Shown here: positions 55,441 to 63,629 of the stretch, piece by piece
Position numbering within the stretch: position 1 is the first letter of the stretch
Layout of the letters: every line of letters begins with the position of its first letter
NCBI RefSeq assembly: GCF_000176915.2
Contig: NC_014844.1
Coordinates: 310,001 to 374,000, forward strand
Length of the DNA: 64,000 nt
Origin: Pseudodesulfovibrio aespoeensis Aspo-2
Lineage (GTDB): Bacteria > Desulfobacterota > Desulfovibrionia > Desulfovibrionales > Desulfovibrionaceae
Direction: 5' to 3'
The notes under the pieces: model-generated
Seen by the model: only the letters and a program-made list of their open reading frames with translations
Databases searched by the model: none
Told to the model about the DNA's origin: nothing
Made by a program: the position numbers and the translations under genes

Positions 55441-55824
55441 TTAAGAGCATAATGGCTGCTTTTCAGGCTCCACATCCATGGCCGCAGCCTGGATGACCCA
55501 CGCCCCGCCGAACCCGTAGAGCCGGGCAAAGCGGAAGAGCTTGGGGTCGAACGCCTCTGCGGTGCAGGCGCGCAGGCCCAGAATGCGCGATTTGCCCAGC
55601 CGGGCTGCCTCGCCGCGCAGCCAGGCCGCATCACCGATCAGCCGCCGCCGGGTCTGCGGCCCCCAGCGGGTCAGGGTCAGGTGCAGCTCCAGGTCGCTCC
55701 CGCGCTCGGCCAGGGCGGCGTGTCCGTAGACCTCGCCCTGGTGGTGCAGCTCCAGCCAGCGGTAGGGGCCGTCCGGGAAATGGGCCATGGTCGGCGGTTT
55801 GCGGTCAAGGTCACGGACGCTCAT
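55441..55824 (-). CDS. Small phage-type protein beside terminase
   Basis: The 127-aa protein (ATG 55824) overlaps the terminase end by 14 bases. It reads as a compact mixed fold (YRWLELHHQGEVYGHAALAE, then KLFRFARLYGFGGAWVIQ), with a faint resemblance to small GNAT-like phage proteins found next to terminases. No motif decides. Its position in the packaging module supports a phage origin. Confidence 0.65.
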   Translation of the reverse strand: MSVRDLDRKPPTMAHFPDGPYRWLELHHQGEVYGHAALAERGSDLELHLTLTRWGPQTRRRLIGDAAWLRGEAARLGKSRILGLRACTAEAFDPKLFRFARLYGFGGAWVIQAAAMDVEPEKQPLCS

Positions 55825-57097
55825 GGCTCCTCCCGAAGGGGTCGTATTGGTTGACGGTCCTGGGCGGTCTGGGGCCTGTGCCGGGCTGGCGGAAGCCCAC
55901 GGCAAAGTAGCGGAAGGCGTCCACCGCGTGGCTGGTCCAGTCGTGGACAGGCCGGGCGGCAAAATCGCCCATGCGCTCGTTGAAGGAGCGGCGGTAGTGG
56001 CGCAGCGCCTCCAGGCCCGGCGCGCACCGGGCGGCGTCGAACCAGCACAGGGGGAGCATGGCCCGGACCGCGTTGATGCCGTCCTGGATCGGGATGTTGG
56101 GCGCGATGTCGAAGCGGATGCCCAGTGCGCGTGCGATCTCAAGGCGCGACTTGCCCGTGCCCAGCTCGCGCACCCGGATGTCGTGGGGCGCGATGTGGCT
56201 GCCGTAGGCGTAGCGGCGCTCGTCGAGCACGCGGGCATAGTGGTCCAGCCCCTCGCCGCTGGCCTCGTAGTAGTCGACGATGGCAAAGGCGTTGCCCGGC
56301 CTGGCCTGGACAAACCAGATGGCCGTGGAGTCGCTCATGCCCAGATCCCAGGCCGTGTGCACGGGCAGGGACGGGTCATGGGGCACCTTGGTGATGCGCC
56401 CGCCCTTGTCCGCCTCGCCAATGAGCGCGCTGAAGTACGCGCCCCGGATGGCTGCGGTGAACGAGCACTCGAACTCCTGCTCGTACTCCTCGGGCGACAT
56501 CTCGCGGGCAGCGGCGGCCAGCTCGCCCGGCTCGATGATGCCGGTCTGGGAGGCGCGGTACATGGCCGCGAACCAGTCCGGGTCGCGCCGGGCGTCCTGC
56601 CACAGCCGGTAGAGGGCGTTCTTGCCGCGCGGGGTGCCGATGAACATGGCCCAGCCCATGCGGTCGGACAGGGCCGGGCGGATGACCTCGGTCCAGACGC
56701 GGTGCGGCATCTGGGCCACCTCGTCAAAGACCGCGCCGTCCAGGTACATGCCGCGCAGGGAGTCCGGGTTCTCGGCCCCGAAGAGGCGGATGCGCGCGCC
56801 GTTGTCAAAGTCGGCCCGCAGCTCGGTCTCGTTGAATTTCACGGTGCAGCCGTCAAGCCCCAGGCCGCAGTAGCGCTTGAGCTCGTCCCAGACCACGGTC
56901 TTGGCCTGCTTGTACAGGGGCGCGATGTACGCCCCGCGCCAGTCGGTGCGGCTTGTGGTCCGGGCGGCCCGGATGAGCCGGTTGACCGAGAGCACGGTCT
57001 TGCCGAAACGGCGGTGGCAGACCAGGACCGAGAAGCGGGCCAACCCGGTCTCGATTTTGGCCTGATGGGCCCTTGGCACATAGAGTTCGCTTGTCAC
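55811..57097 (-). CDS. Phage terminase large subunit
   Basis: The 428-aa DNA-packaging motor starts at GTG 57097 (GAGGAACC upstream). The ATPase has Walker A CHRRFGKT near residue 28, Walker B with LDGAVFDEVAQ near residue 120 and the coupling motif FIGTPRGKNALY. The C-terminal nuclease part has TAWDLGMSDSTAIWF (near 255) and DWTSHAVDAFRYF at the end. It looks intact. The small subunit is not recognised nearby. The TPR lipoprotein gene diverges from its start, 44 bases away. Confidence 0.93.
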   Translation of the reverse strand: MTSELYVPRAHQAKIETGLARFSVLVCHRRFGKTVLSVNRLIRAARTTSRTDWRGAYIAPLYKQAKTVVWDELKRYCGLGLDGCTVKFNETELRADFDNGARIRLFGAENPDSLRGMYLDGAVFDEVAQMPHRVWTEVIRPALSDRMGWAMFIGTPRGKNALYRLWQDARRDPDWFAAMYRASQTGIIEPGELAAAAREMSPEEYEQEFECSFTAAIRGAYFSALIGEADKGGRITKVPHDPSLPVHTAWDLGMSDSTAIWFVQARPGNAFAIVDYYEASGEGLDHYARVLDERRYAYGSHIAPHDIRVRELGTGKSRLEIARALGIRFDIAPNIPIQDGINAVRAMLPLCWFDAARCAPGLEALRHYRRSFNERMGDFAARPVHDWTSHAVDAFRYFAVGFRQPGTGPRPPRTVNQYDPFGRSHERP

Positions 57098-57141
57098 ATC
57101 TGGTTCCTCATATTGACGGGCGGGGCGTGCGCGCGTATCGC

Positions 57142-58227
57142 ATGATCATGCGCCAGACCCTCCCGGTTGTTCTATTTTTCTTCCGTCTGCTCGCCCTTTC
57201 GGGCGGGCTGCTCGTCTTTTCGGGGTGCCTGGCGTCGTCGGCCCAGCCCCGGTCCGCCCTGACCGATCAGCAGGCCGAGCTGCAGCGGCGCGAGGCCACG
57301 GCCGCCGATGCCCTGGACAAGGCCGTGCAGCTCTTTCACAATGGCGAGTACCTGGACGAGGACGCCGCGCTGGACTATCTCGACCAGGCCGTCGAGCTGG
57401 ACCCGAACCAACTGACCGCCCGCTACCGCCGGGCGCTCATCCTCATGGAGCGGGGCCGGATGGAGGCAGCCGAGGCGGATGTCAGGAAAATCCTCGAACT
57501 GCGGCCCGACCATATCCAGGCGCGCTTCACCCTGGGCTACATCCTCTCCCAGCGGCAGGAGTATCTCCAGGCGGTGCGCGAGTTCTCCCAGGTGCTGGAC
57601 CTGGACGACTCGGTGGCCGAGGCCTTTGCCCTGCGCGGCGCGGCCTATGCCAAATCCGGGCGCACCGAGGACGCCATCCACGACTTTGACCGGGCCATCG
57701 CCCTGAGTCCGGCCCACTTCGAGGCCTATTACAACCGGGGTCTGGCCCACATGACCCTGGGCGACGACGAGCGCGCTCTCTACGACCTGACCCAGGCCCT
57801 GTCCCTGGATTCCCTGGCCCTGCCCGTACTCATGGCCCGCGCCACCGTCTCCATGCGGCTGGCCGACTTTGACCGGGCCGAAGACGACTACCGGCGCGCC
57901 CTGCTCCTGACCCCCACGGACAGCGGCCTGTATGCGCTGCTGGCCGAGGCGTGCGCCGGGAGCGGGGACTATCCCGCCGCTGCGGACGCGGCCCGCAGGG
58001 CGCTCGGACTGGCCCGGGCCGAGGGCGATGCCCGCGCCGCAGCAGCCTACGAGGAGCAGGTCAGGGCCTATGCGGGCAAACCCAAGGTCGAGCCCAAGCC
58101 CAAGCCCGCGCCGTTGCCCGAACCCGAGCCCGACGCGGTGCCGCAAGCATCCACGGATGCCGAGAAGCCCCCGGCACAGCCCGAAGGCGGGAAACCCCCG
58201 GCGCCGCCTGCGCCGCCCGCGCCATAG
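57142..58227 (+). CDS. TPR lipoprotein with proline-rich tail
   Basis: The 361-aa protein starts at ATG 57142 or 57148. A signal with lipobox LVFSGC (cysteine near residue 29) is followed by about seven TPR units (from AAADALDKAVQLFHNGEY to residue 300). The tail is Pro/Lys/Glu-rich (PKPAPLPEPEP, PPAPPAPPAP). It is likely an outer-membrane or periplasmic lipoprotein acting as a scaffold. It is on the strand opposite to the phage genes on both sides, so it is either a host gene split from its context or phage cargo. Confidence 0.82.
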   Translation: MIMRQTLPVVLFFFRLLALSGGLLVFSGCLASSAQPRSALTDQQAELQRREATAADALDKAVQLFHNGEYLDEDAALDYLDQAVELDPNQLTARYRRALILMERGRMEAAEADVRKILELRPDHIQARFTLGYILSQRQEYLQAVREFSQVLDLDDSVAEAFALRGAAYAKSGRTEDAIHDFDRAIALSPAHFEAYYNRGLAHMTLGDDERALYDLTQALSLDSLALPVLMARATVSMRLADFDRAEDDYRRALLLTPTDSGLYALLAEACAGSGDYPAAADAARRALGLARAEGDARAAAAYEEQVRAYAGKPKVEPKPKPAPLPEPEPDAVPQASTDAEKPPAQPEGGKPPAPPAPPAP

Positions 58228-58230
58228 CCC

Positions 58231-58443
58231 TCAGCGCAGGGTCTCCACCAGCATCCTCGCGCCCAGTCCGGCCAGCCCGGCCAGACAGCCCCAGACCATG
58301 CGCTCCAGGGTCCGTATCTTGACGTGGTGGCCCGCGCAGCGGCGGGACAGGTTGATCTCGCGGATGTCCTCCTGAATGGCCTTGACCCGCTCGTCGATGC
58401 GGGCCAGCAGGTCGCGCACCTCGGCGCGTTCCAGGGCGGTCAT
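58231..58443 (-). CDS. Small phage membrane protein
   Basis: The 70-aa protein (ATG 58443) has an N-terminal charged helix (LARIDERVKAIQEDIREI) and a C-terminal hydrophobic helix (MVWGCLAGLAGLGARMLV). Its start overlaps the stop of the preceding gene by four bases. Such small proteins often accompany holins in lysis modules, but there is no direct proof. Confidence 0.6.
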   Translation of the reverse strand: MTALERAEVRDLLARIDERVKAIQEDIREINLSRRCAGHHVKIRTLERMVWGCLAGLAGLGARMLVETLR

Positions 58444-58847
58444 TGCGGCCTCTTGACCGCGTCGCGCAGCCCCTTGACCGCGCCGGGCAGGTAGTCGCCG
58501 ATCTTCTTGACCCCGAGCACTGCGGCCACGATCCAGAAGGTGATCTGCAAAAACCACTCGGGCAGCCGCTCCCAGGCCTCAAGCACCTCGCCAGCGCGGT
58601 CCGGGTCGAACCCGCTCCAGACAAAGAAGCCGATCCAGGCGAAGAAGAGCACGTCGTCCTTCCAGCCTGCGTTTTCCAGCTGTTTCATCTCCCACTCGTG
58701 GTTGAACTCCCGGTCGCTCCCGGCCAGGCGCATGCGGTTCTCCATGACCGCTTTCTTCAGTTCCTGCCTGCTCTTCATGTGCGTTGATACGCCGTCCACC
58801 ACTGTGGTCAGCAGTCCGGCCAGCGCGCCGATAATGGGTATGGGCAT
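58440..58847 (-). CDS. Phage membrane protein, possible holin
   Basis: The 135-aa protein has an N-terminal hydrophobic segment (IPIIGALAGLLTTVVDGV), a charged central part (KSRQELKKAVMENRMRL) and two further hydrophobic segments (DVLFFAWIGFFVWSG; FLQITFWIVAAVLGV). This layout occurs in phage membrane proteins next to terminase genes, and a holin-like role is plausible. No endolysin is coded nearby. Confidence 0.6.
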   Translation of the reverse strand: MPIPIIGALAGLLTTVVDGVSTHMKSRQELKKAVMENRMRLAGSDREFNHEWEMKQLENAGWKDDVLFFAWIGFFVWSGFDPDRAGEVLEAWERLPEWFLQITFWIVAAVLGVKKIGDYLPGAVKGLRDAVKRPQ

Positions 58848-59011
58848 CGTCTTGTCTCCTCTGATTGTTCCGGTTCACCTCCAGGCATGGGGCCAGCCTA
58901 GCCCCGGTTTTCCGGGCTGGAGGCGAACGGGCGTCGCAGGGGCGCAAAAGGGTGAAAGGGGGGTGGGAAAGCCTCTTGACAGGGATCGGTCCCAAGGCGA
59001 CTCTGCGCCCC

Positions 59012-60070
59012 ATGCACACCGGCAACGAACCCGTGAAATCCGCCCTGGCCGAACGGCTCAACCGGCCCCTGGCCATCCGCTCGCGTCCCGTGGCCAACCG
59101 GCTCTGGCTCGCGCCCATGGCCGGGCTGGGGCATGTGGCCTTTCGTGAGGTGCTCGGTCATTACGGCGGCTGCGGCCTGGCCTTTACCGAGATGTGCTCG
59201 GCCAGGGCCGTGCCCACCGAGAACCGGCGCGTGTCCGCCGTGTTCCGCTGGCGCGACCCGGAGCTGGACCGGCTCGTCTGCCAGATCGCCGGGGCCGACC
59301 CGGCGGAGCTGGCCGTGGCCGCCAGACGCGTGGAGGACGAGGGATTTTTCGGCGTGGACATCAACATGGGCTGCTCAGTGTCGGGCATCGTCAAGAAGGG
59401 CGCGGGCGCGGCCCTGTTGCGCGATCACGACGCGGCCCTGGCCGCGCTCGATGCGGTGCGCTCCGCAGTCGCCATCCCGGTCTTCGTCAAGTTCCGCACC
59501 GGCTGGTCAGCGGACATCGCCCCGGCCATCTCCCTGGCCCGGCGGCTCGAATCGGCAGGGGCGGACTGTCTGGTCTTCCACCCGCGCGTGGCCCCGGACA
59601 AGCGCACCCGCCCCCCCATGCGCGACCACATCCGGGTGCTGGCCGAGGCGGTCTCAATCCCGGTCTTTGGCAACGGCGACGTGGTCACGCCCGAAGACTG
59701 CCTGGACATGCTCCAAGGCACGGGCTGTGCAGGCGTGTCCGTGGGCCGCATGGCCATAGCCCGGCCCTGGATATTTGCCGAGTGGACCGGCGGCGACCTG
59801 CCCGCCGAGGTCCTGGAAGGGGACGGGTTCAAGGACTATGCCCTGCGGCTGGCCGATGCCCTGGACCGCCACTTCGACCCCATCCGCGCGCTCAAGCGGT
59901 TCAAGCTCTTCACCATCTATTTTGCGGCCAACTTCACCTACGGCCATTCCCTGCAATCGCCCTTTCTGGCGGCCAAGACCATGGACGACGTGCGCGAGGC
60001 GGCCCGCAGGCTGCTGGTGCCGGAACTGCGCCTGACCCGGCGGCCCAACATGAACATGTACAACATCTGA
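59012..60070 (+). CDS. dus: tRNA-dihydrouridine synthase (DusB-like)
   Basis: The 352-aa flavoenzyme reduces uridine to dihydrouridine in tRNA. Family motifs: LAPMAGLGHVAFREV (near residue 34), VDINMGCSVSGIVKKGAGAA with the catalytic cysteine, VKFRTGW, VFHPR and GNGDVVTP with VGRMAIARPWIF. The start is ATG 59012; the frame is open upstream but without a ribosome site. It opens a run of ordinary + strand genes between phage parts and is followed 22 bases later by the cyclase-type gene. Confidence 0.92.
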   Translation: MHTGNEPVKSALAERLNRPLAIRSRPVANRLWLAPMAGLGHVAFREVLGHYGGCGLAFTEMCSARAVPTENRRVSAVFRWRDPELDRLVCQIAGADPAELAVAARRVEDEGFFGVDINMGCSVSGIVKKGAGAALLRDHDAALAALDAVRSAVAIPVFVKFRTGWSADIAPAISLARRLESAGADCLVFHPRVAPDKRTRPPMRDHIRVLAEAVSIPVFGNGDVVTPEDCLDMLQGTGCAGVSVGRMAIARPWIFAEWTGGDLPAEVLEGDGFKDYALRLADALDRHFDPIRALKRFKLFTIYFAANFTYGHSLQSPFLAAKTMDDVREAARRLLVPELRLTRRPNMNMYNI

Positions 60071-60092
60071 CCTGCCGTCCGGGGAGACAGCC

Positions 60093-60740
60093 ATGCGCGC
60101 CATAGACCTCTCGCACATCGTGGACACGGCCATGCCCGTGTACCCCGGAGACGAATCCACGGTGATCCGCCGCACCGCCTTCATCCACCGCGACGGCTAT
60201 GCCCAGACCTCCATCGCCATGACCAGCCACGCGGGCACCCATGTGGATGTGGCTGCCCACGGCTTTGCCGACGCGCCCGGCCTGGACAGGCTCGGCCCGG
60301 ACAACTTCACGGGCTGGGGCGCGGTGGCGGACCTGACTATCCCCTGCGCCGCCACGCCCGGACTGCGCATCGACCAGACGCATCTGGCCCGGCTGGCCGA
60401 CATGGACGGCCTTGATTTCGTGCTCATCCGCACCGGCTGGGACGCGCACTGGGGCACCGACGCCTATTTCCGCGACTTCCCGACCCTGACCGCCCCGGCC
60501 AGCCGATTCCTGGGCGGGCTCCAGCTCAAGGGCGTGGGGCTGGACACCCCCTCGCCCGACCCCGTGGGCTCGGCCATGGAGGCCCACACCATCCTCTTCG
60601 ACCACGGGCTGGTCATCGTCGAAAACCTCTGCAACCTCGGCGAGCTGCCGCCCGAGGGGTTTCTTTTCTGCTGCCTGCCCCTGCGCATCCGCGACGGCGA
60701 AGGGTCGCCCGTGCGCGCCATCGCCCTGACAGGCTGTTGA
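60093..60740 (+). CDS. Cyclase/kynurenine-formamidase-like metal hydrolase
   Basis: The 215-aa protein begins AIDLSHIVDTAMPVYPGD and has the signature HAGTHVD (near residue 46), which binds zinc in the cyclase family (PF04199). DFVLIRTGWDAHW near residue 108 also fits. It probably hydrolyses an amide such as N-formylkynurenine, but the substrate is unknown. Its last codons (ALTGC, TGA) come from the start of a dispersed repeat, so the original C-terminus has been replaced. Confidence 0.88.
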   Translation: MRAIDLSHIVDTAMPVYPGDESTVIRRTAFIHRDGYAQTSIAMTSHAGTHVDVAAHGFADAPGLDRLGPDNFTGWGAVADLTIPCAATPGLRIDQTHLARLADMDGLDFVLIRTGWDAHWGTDAYFRDFPTLTAPASRFLGGLQLKGVGLDTPSPDPVGSAMEAHTILFDHGLVIVENLCNLGELPPEGFLFCCLPLRIRDGEGSPVRAIALTGC

Positions 60741-60851
60741 AACGGGCACGATTGCTTCGTTGCTTCGGGCAGGCCCGACCCTCGCGTAGGAAGACTACGC
60801 TTCGGTCCGGTCCCACCCTCGCGCCTCGCACTCGCACCCGTTTGAACAGCC
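60732..60851. repeat. 120-bp dispersed palindromic repeat, copy 3
   Basis: Ends ggctgttgaaacggg and cccgtttgaacagcc are inverted. Internal blocks match the other copies (tcgttgcttc, gaccctcgcgta, actacgcttcgg, cgcgcctcgcactcg). The length equals that of copies 1 and 2. It supplies the stop codon of the cyclase-type gene. Confidence 0.88.
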
Positions 60852-60858
60852 TGTCCAA

Positions 60859-60953
60859 GGTTGAAACGGGCATGATTGCATCAACGCTTCGGGCAGGCCC
60901 GACCCTCGCGTAGGAAGACTGCGCTTCGGTCCGGTCCCACTCTCGCGCCGCAT
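60859..60953. repeat. Degenerate copy of the dispersed repeat
   Basis: It repeats most of copy 3 (ttgaaacgggcatgattgca, then cttcgggcaggcccgaccct and ctgcgcttcggtccggtccc). It lacks the right-hand terminus. The two copies fill the 311-base gap before the EamA gene. Confidence 0.8.
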
Positions 60954-61051
60954 ACCGTTCGCGCGGGCAGAACCCAGCCTTCGGCAAAATCCATGTCATG
61001 GCGCTGGATTAATCGGCCCGGCAGGAATATATCAACTGCCGGAGAGCGATC

Positions 61052-61939
61052 ATGAAGCAGCAGTCACTGACCTATGTCTACGCCGTGCTCATCATCAGCA
61101 TGGCCCTGTGGGGCGGCACCTGGGTGGCCGGGCGCGTCCTGGCCCAGTCCATCCACCCCATGTCCGCAGCTTTTCTGCGCTTCGTGCTCGCCTCGGCCAT
61201 GCTCGTGGCCATGTGCTGCCGGGCCGACGGCCATCTGCCGCGCCTGAGGCGCGACCAGATCCTGCCGGTCCTCTTCCTCGGCGCCACCGGGGTCTTCATC
61301 TACAGCTATTTCTTCTTCACCGGCCTCCAGACCATCCCGGCGGGCAGGGCCGCCCTCATCGTGGCCTGCATCCCGGTCTGCATCTCCATCATCTCCGCCC
61401 TGTTCTACAAGGAGCGGTTCGGGCCGGTGCGCATCGTCGGCGCGCTCCTGTCCCTGGTGGGCGTGTCCGTGGTCATCGCGGACGGCAATCCCCTGGCCCT
61501 GCTCTCGGGCGGGGTCAGCCGGGGCGACTTCATGATCCTCGGCTGCGTGGCCAGCTGGACCGCCTATTCACTGGGAGGCCGCGTGGCCATGAAGAGTCTC
61601 TCGCCGCTCACCGCCGTGACCTGGTCGTGCCTGTTCGGCACCCTGATGCTGCTGGTCCCCGCCGTGGCGGGCGGGCTGGTCGGGGACGTGATCAAGGCCA
61701 GGGCCGTGGATTGGGTCTGCCTCGGTTTCCTCGGTATCCTGGCCACCGGGCTGGCCTATTTCTGGTACTATCAGGCCATAGCGGTCATCGGCGCGTCGCG
61801 CGCGGGCATCTTCATCAACACCGTGCCCGTGTTCGCCGTGATCATGGGCGCGCTCATCCTGGGCGAGCCTATCCACCTCTCCCTGCTCGTGGGCGGCTGC
61901 ATGGTGGTCTCCGGCGTCTACCTGACCAACAGGCGGTGA
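61052..61939 (+). CDS. DMT-superfamily (EamA) transporter
   Basis: The 295-aa ten-helix protein (LIISMALWGGTWVAGRVLAQ at the start; second repeat from GDFMILGCVASWTAYSLGGR) is the third EamA carrier in the window. It probably exports a small metabolite or amino acid. The start is ATG 61052 (CGGAGAG upstream). The substrate cannot be read. Confidence 0.88.
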   Translation: MKQQSLTYVYAVLIISMALWGGTWVAGRVLAQSIHPMSAAFLRFVLASAMLVAMCCRADGHLPRLRRDQILPVLFLGATGVFIYSYFFFTGLQTIPAGRAALIVACIPVCISIISALFYKERFGPVRIVGALLSLVGVSVVIADGNPLALLSGGVSRGDFMILGCVASWTAYSLGGRVAMKSLSPLTAVTWSCLFGTLMLLVPAVAGGLVGDVIKARAVDWVCLGFLGILATGLAYFWYYQAIAVIGASRAGIFINTVPVFAVIMGALILGEPIHLSLLVGGCMVVSGVYLTNRR

Positions 61940-62139
61940 TCCCGCTTTGGCGGCCAGCCCGCTTCGAGCTGTCGCTCTGTGGTGGCAACGTTCACTCTTG
62001 GGTTGAAGTTGTGGTCGCAGTCTGGCAGGCGCGGCCTTTTCTTGACCACTTCGACTGGTTGACGCACAATGGGCATGCTCGGCGGCCCAGCCATGACTTG
62101 GTGGGCGGCCCAAACGCAGGAACGGCCAGGAGGCAAGAC

Positions 62140-62349
62140 ATGGAGACACGCGTCGAACGGCTGGAAAGCCTGGTGGCGTTGCAGGACCAGACCATCGAGA
62201 AGCTGAGCGACATGGTCTACGAGCAGCAGCGGCAGTTGTCGGACCTCACCAAGCAGGTGGAGCGGCTGGCTGGCAAGCTGCGCGATATGGGCGATGTCCT
62301 GGACCAGTCCGGCGGCCATGACGCGCCGCCGCCCCATTACAAAGAGTAG
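62140..62349 (+). CDS. slyX: SlyX-family protein
   Basis: The 69-aa protein starts at ATG 62140 (AGGAGG upstream) and is a coiled coil (TRVERLESLVALQDQTIEKL, then VYEQQRQLSDLTKQVERL) with the tail DAPPPHYKE. The PPHY ending is characteristic of SlyX. Its function is not known. It lies 28 bases before the cupin gene. Confidence 0.9.
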   Translation: METRVERLESLVALQDQTIEKLSDMVYEQQRQLSDLTKQVERLAGKLRDMGDVLDQSGGHDAPPPHYKE

Positions 62350-62377
62350 CTTGTCGGTATCAACTCAACTTATCGAA

Positions 62378-62893
62378 ATGAAATCACAAATAACTGCACG
62401 GCAAATTATCAATATCCTCGGCCTTGAGCCGCATCCAGAAGAGGGCGGCTTCTACTGCGAGACGCACAGGTCCATTGAGTTTCACGGCGCGCACGCCCTG
62501 CCCGGACGGTACGCGGGCGAGCGGTGCCACTCCACGGCCATCTATTATCTGCTCACCCCGCAGACCTTCTCGCACATGCACCGGCTGGTCACGGACGAGG
62601 TGTTCCACTTCTACATGGGCGATCCCTGCGAGATGCTCCAGCTCCACCCGGACGGGCGCGGCGAGGTGGTGGCGCTTGGCCACGACCTGCTGGCCGGGCA
62701 GCGGCCCCAGGTGGTGGTTCCCCAGGGCAGTTGGCAGGGCATGCGCCTTGTGCCCGGCGGCGCGTTCGGCCTCATGGGCTGCACTGTGGCTCCGGGGTTC
62801 GAGTTCGCGGACTATGCCCACGGGGTGCGTGACGAACTGGTGGCCGCGTATCCCGCCTTTGCGGATCGGATCATCCGGCTCACCTCCGGATAG
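62378..62893 (+). CDS. Cupin-superfamily protein (DUF985/YML079 type)
   Basis: The 171-aa protein (ATG 62378) begins ITARQIINILGLEPHPEEGG and has the family blocks STAIYYLLTP, HRLVTDEVFHFYMGDP (near residue 69) and VPQGSWQGMRLVPGG. The fold is a metal- or ligand-binding jelly roll related to dTDP-sugar epimerases. Its reaction is unknown. Confidence 0.88.
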   Translation: MKSQITARQIINILGLEPHPEEGGFYCETHRSIEFHGAHALPGRYAGERCHSTAIYYLLTPQTFSHMHRLVTDEVFHFYMGDPCEMLQLHPDGRGEVVALGHDLLAGQRPQVVVPQGSWQGMRLVPGGAFGLMGCTVAPGFEFADYAHGVRDELVAAYPAFADRIIRLTSG

Positions 62894-63182
62894 CGCCGAC
62901 AGGTTTTTGCGCGTGACCAAACGCAGCAGAGCGGCATCCGGAGATGCCGCCCTGGCAGGGAAGACTTGCCTGAGCGCTGAGCGGCGACCCCCAGCGGCCC
63001 AAGTCCCGGAAAAGACCGGGAACGACTCTCAGGTCAAGTCTTCTGAACAAAGACTATGTCAGGCTGGCGATGTGCGCAAGGTCTTGGCGCAGATCCAGGG
63101 AAAAGCTGCAAGCGTGCGACCCGCCCCCCTTGCCTGGGGAGCGGGCCGCGTGGTTTTCGGGTGGTCGTGTCAGGCCGTCGTG

Positions 63183-63620
63183 TCAGGCCGTAGTGTCCGG
63201 CTCCAGCGGCCACTCCGCAACCCCCGGAAAGCCAGCCTGCTGCGGCACGTCGCGCAGTTCCTGGCGGTAGCCCGTCCACGCCTCGCGCCCGTCCTCGTCA
63301 AGCGGCGCATCCGCCAGTTGCGTCCAGTCGCACTCGGCCAGCAGCCGGTCGCGCTCGGCGCGGATGGTGGTGGCCAGGGCCGCGTCCCGCGCCGCTTCGT
63401 CCACTACGGCAGTGACGACCGTCTCCAGGTAGACCAGCCCATCTTTGACCCACTGCGTTTCGTAGGTGGTGTACGGTTCCCGCACCACGGGGATGGCCTC
63501 GTTGTAGCCGAGGGTATCGAGTTGTTCGCGTGTCAGGTCTTTGGCTGCGTGAATCGCACCAGCCATTGCTACCTTGAGCGCCAGCCTCCGCTTGAACGTT
63601 CCGTCAGGATATCTCCACAT
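63183..63620 (-). CDS. Phage tail-fibre assembly / tail assembly chaperone-like protein
   Basis: The 145-aa protein ends with RDRLLAECDWTQLADAPLDE, followed by WTGYRQELRDVPQQ, the typical C-terminus of tail assembly chaperones (Phage_tail_APC) coded after tail fibres. The N-terminal part is Val/Ala-rich and beta-prone. The stop lies in a tandem 13-base repeat (cgtgtcaggccgt, 63166-63191). It lies nine bases after the fibre gene. Confidence 0.85.
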   Translation of the reverse strand: MWRYPDGTFKRRLALKVAMAGAIHAAKDLTREQLDTLGYNEAIPVVREPYTTYETQWVKDGLVYLETVVTAVVDEAARDAALATTIRAERDRLLAECDWTQLADAPLDEDGREAWTGYRQELRDVPQQAGFPGVAEWPLEPDTTA

Positions 63621-63629
63621 GGCATACTC

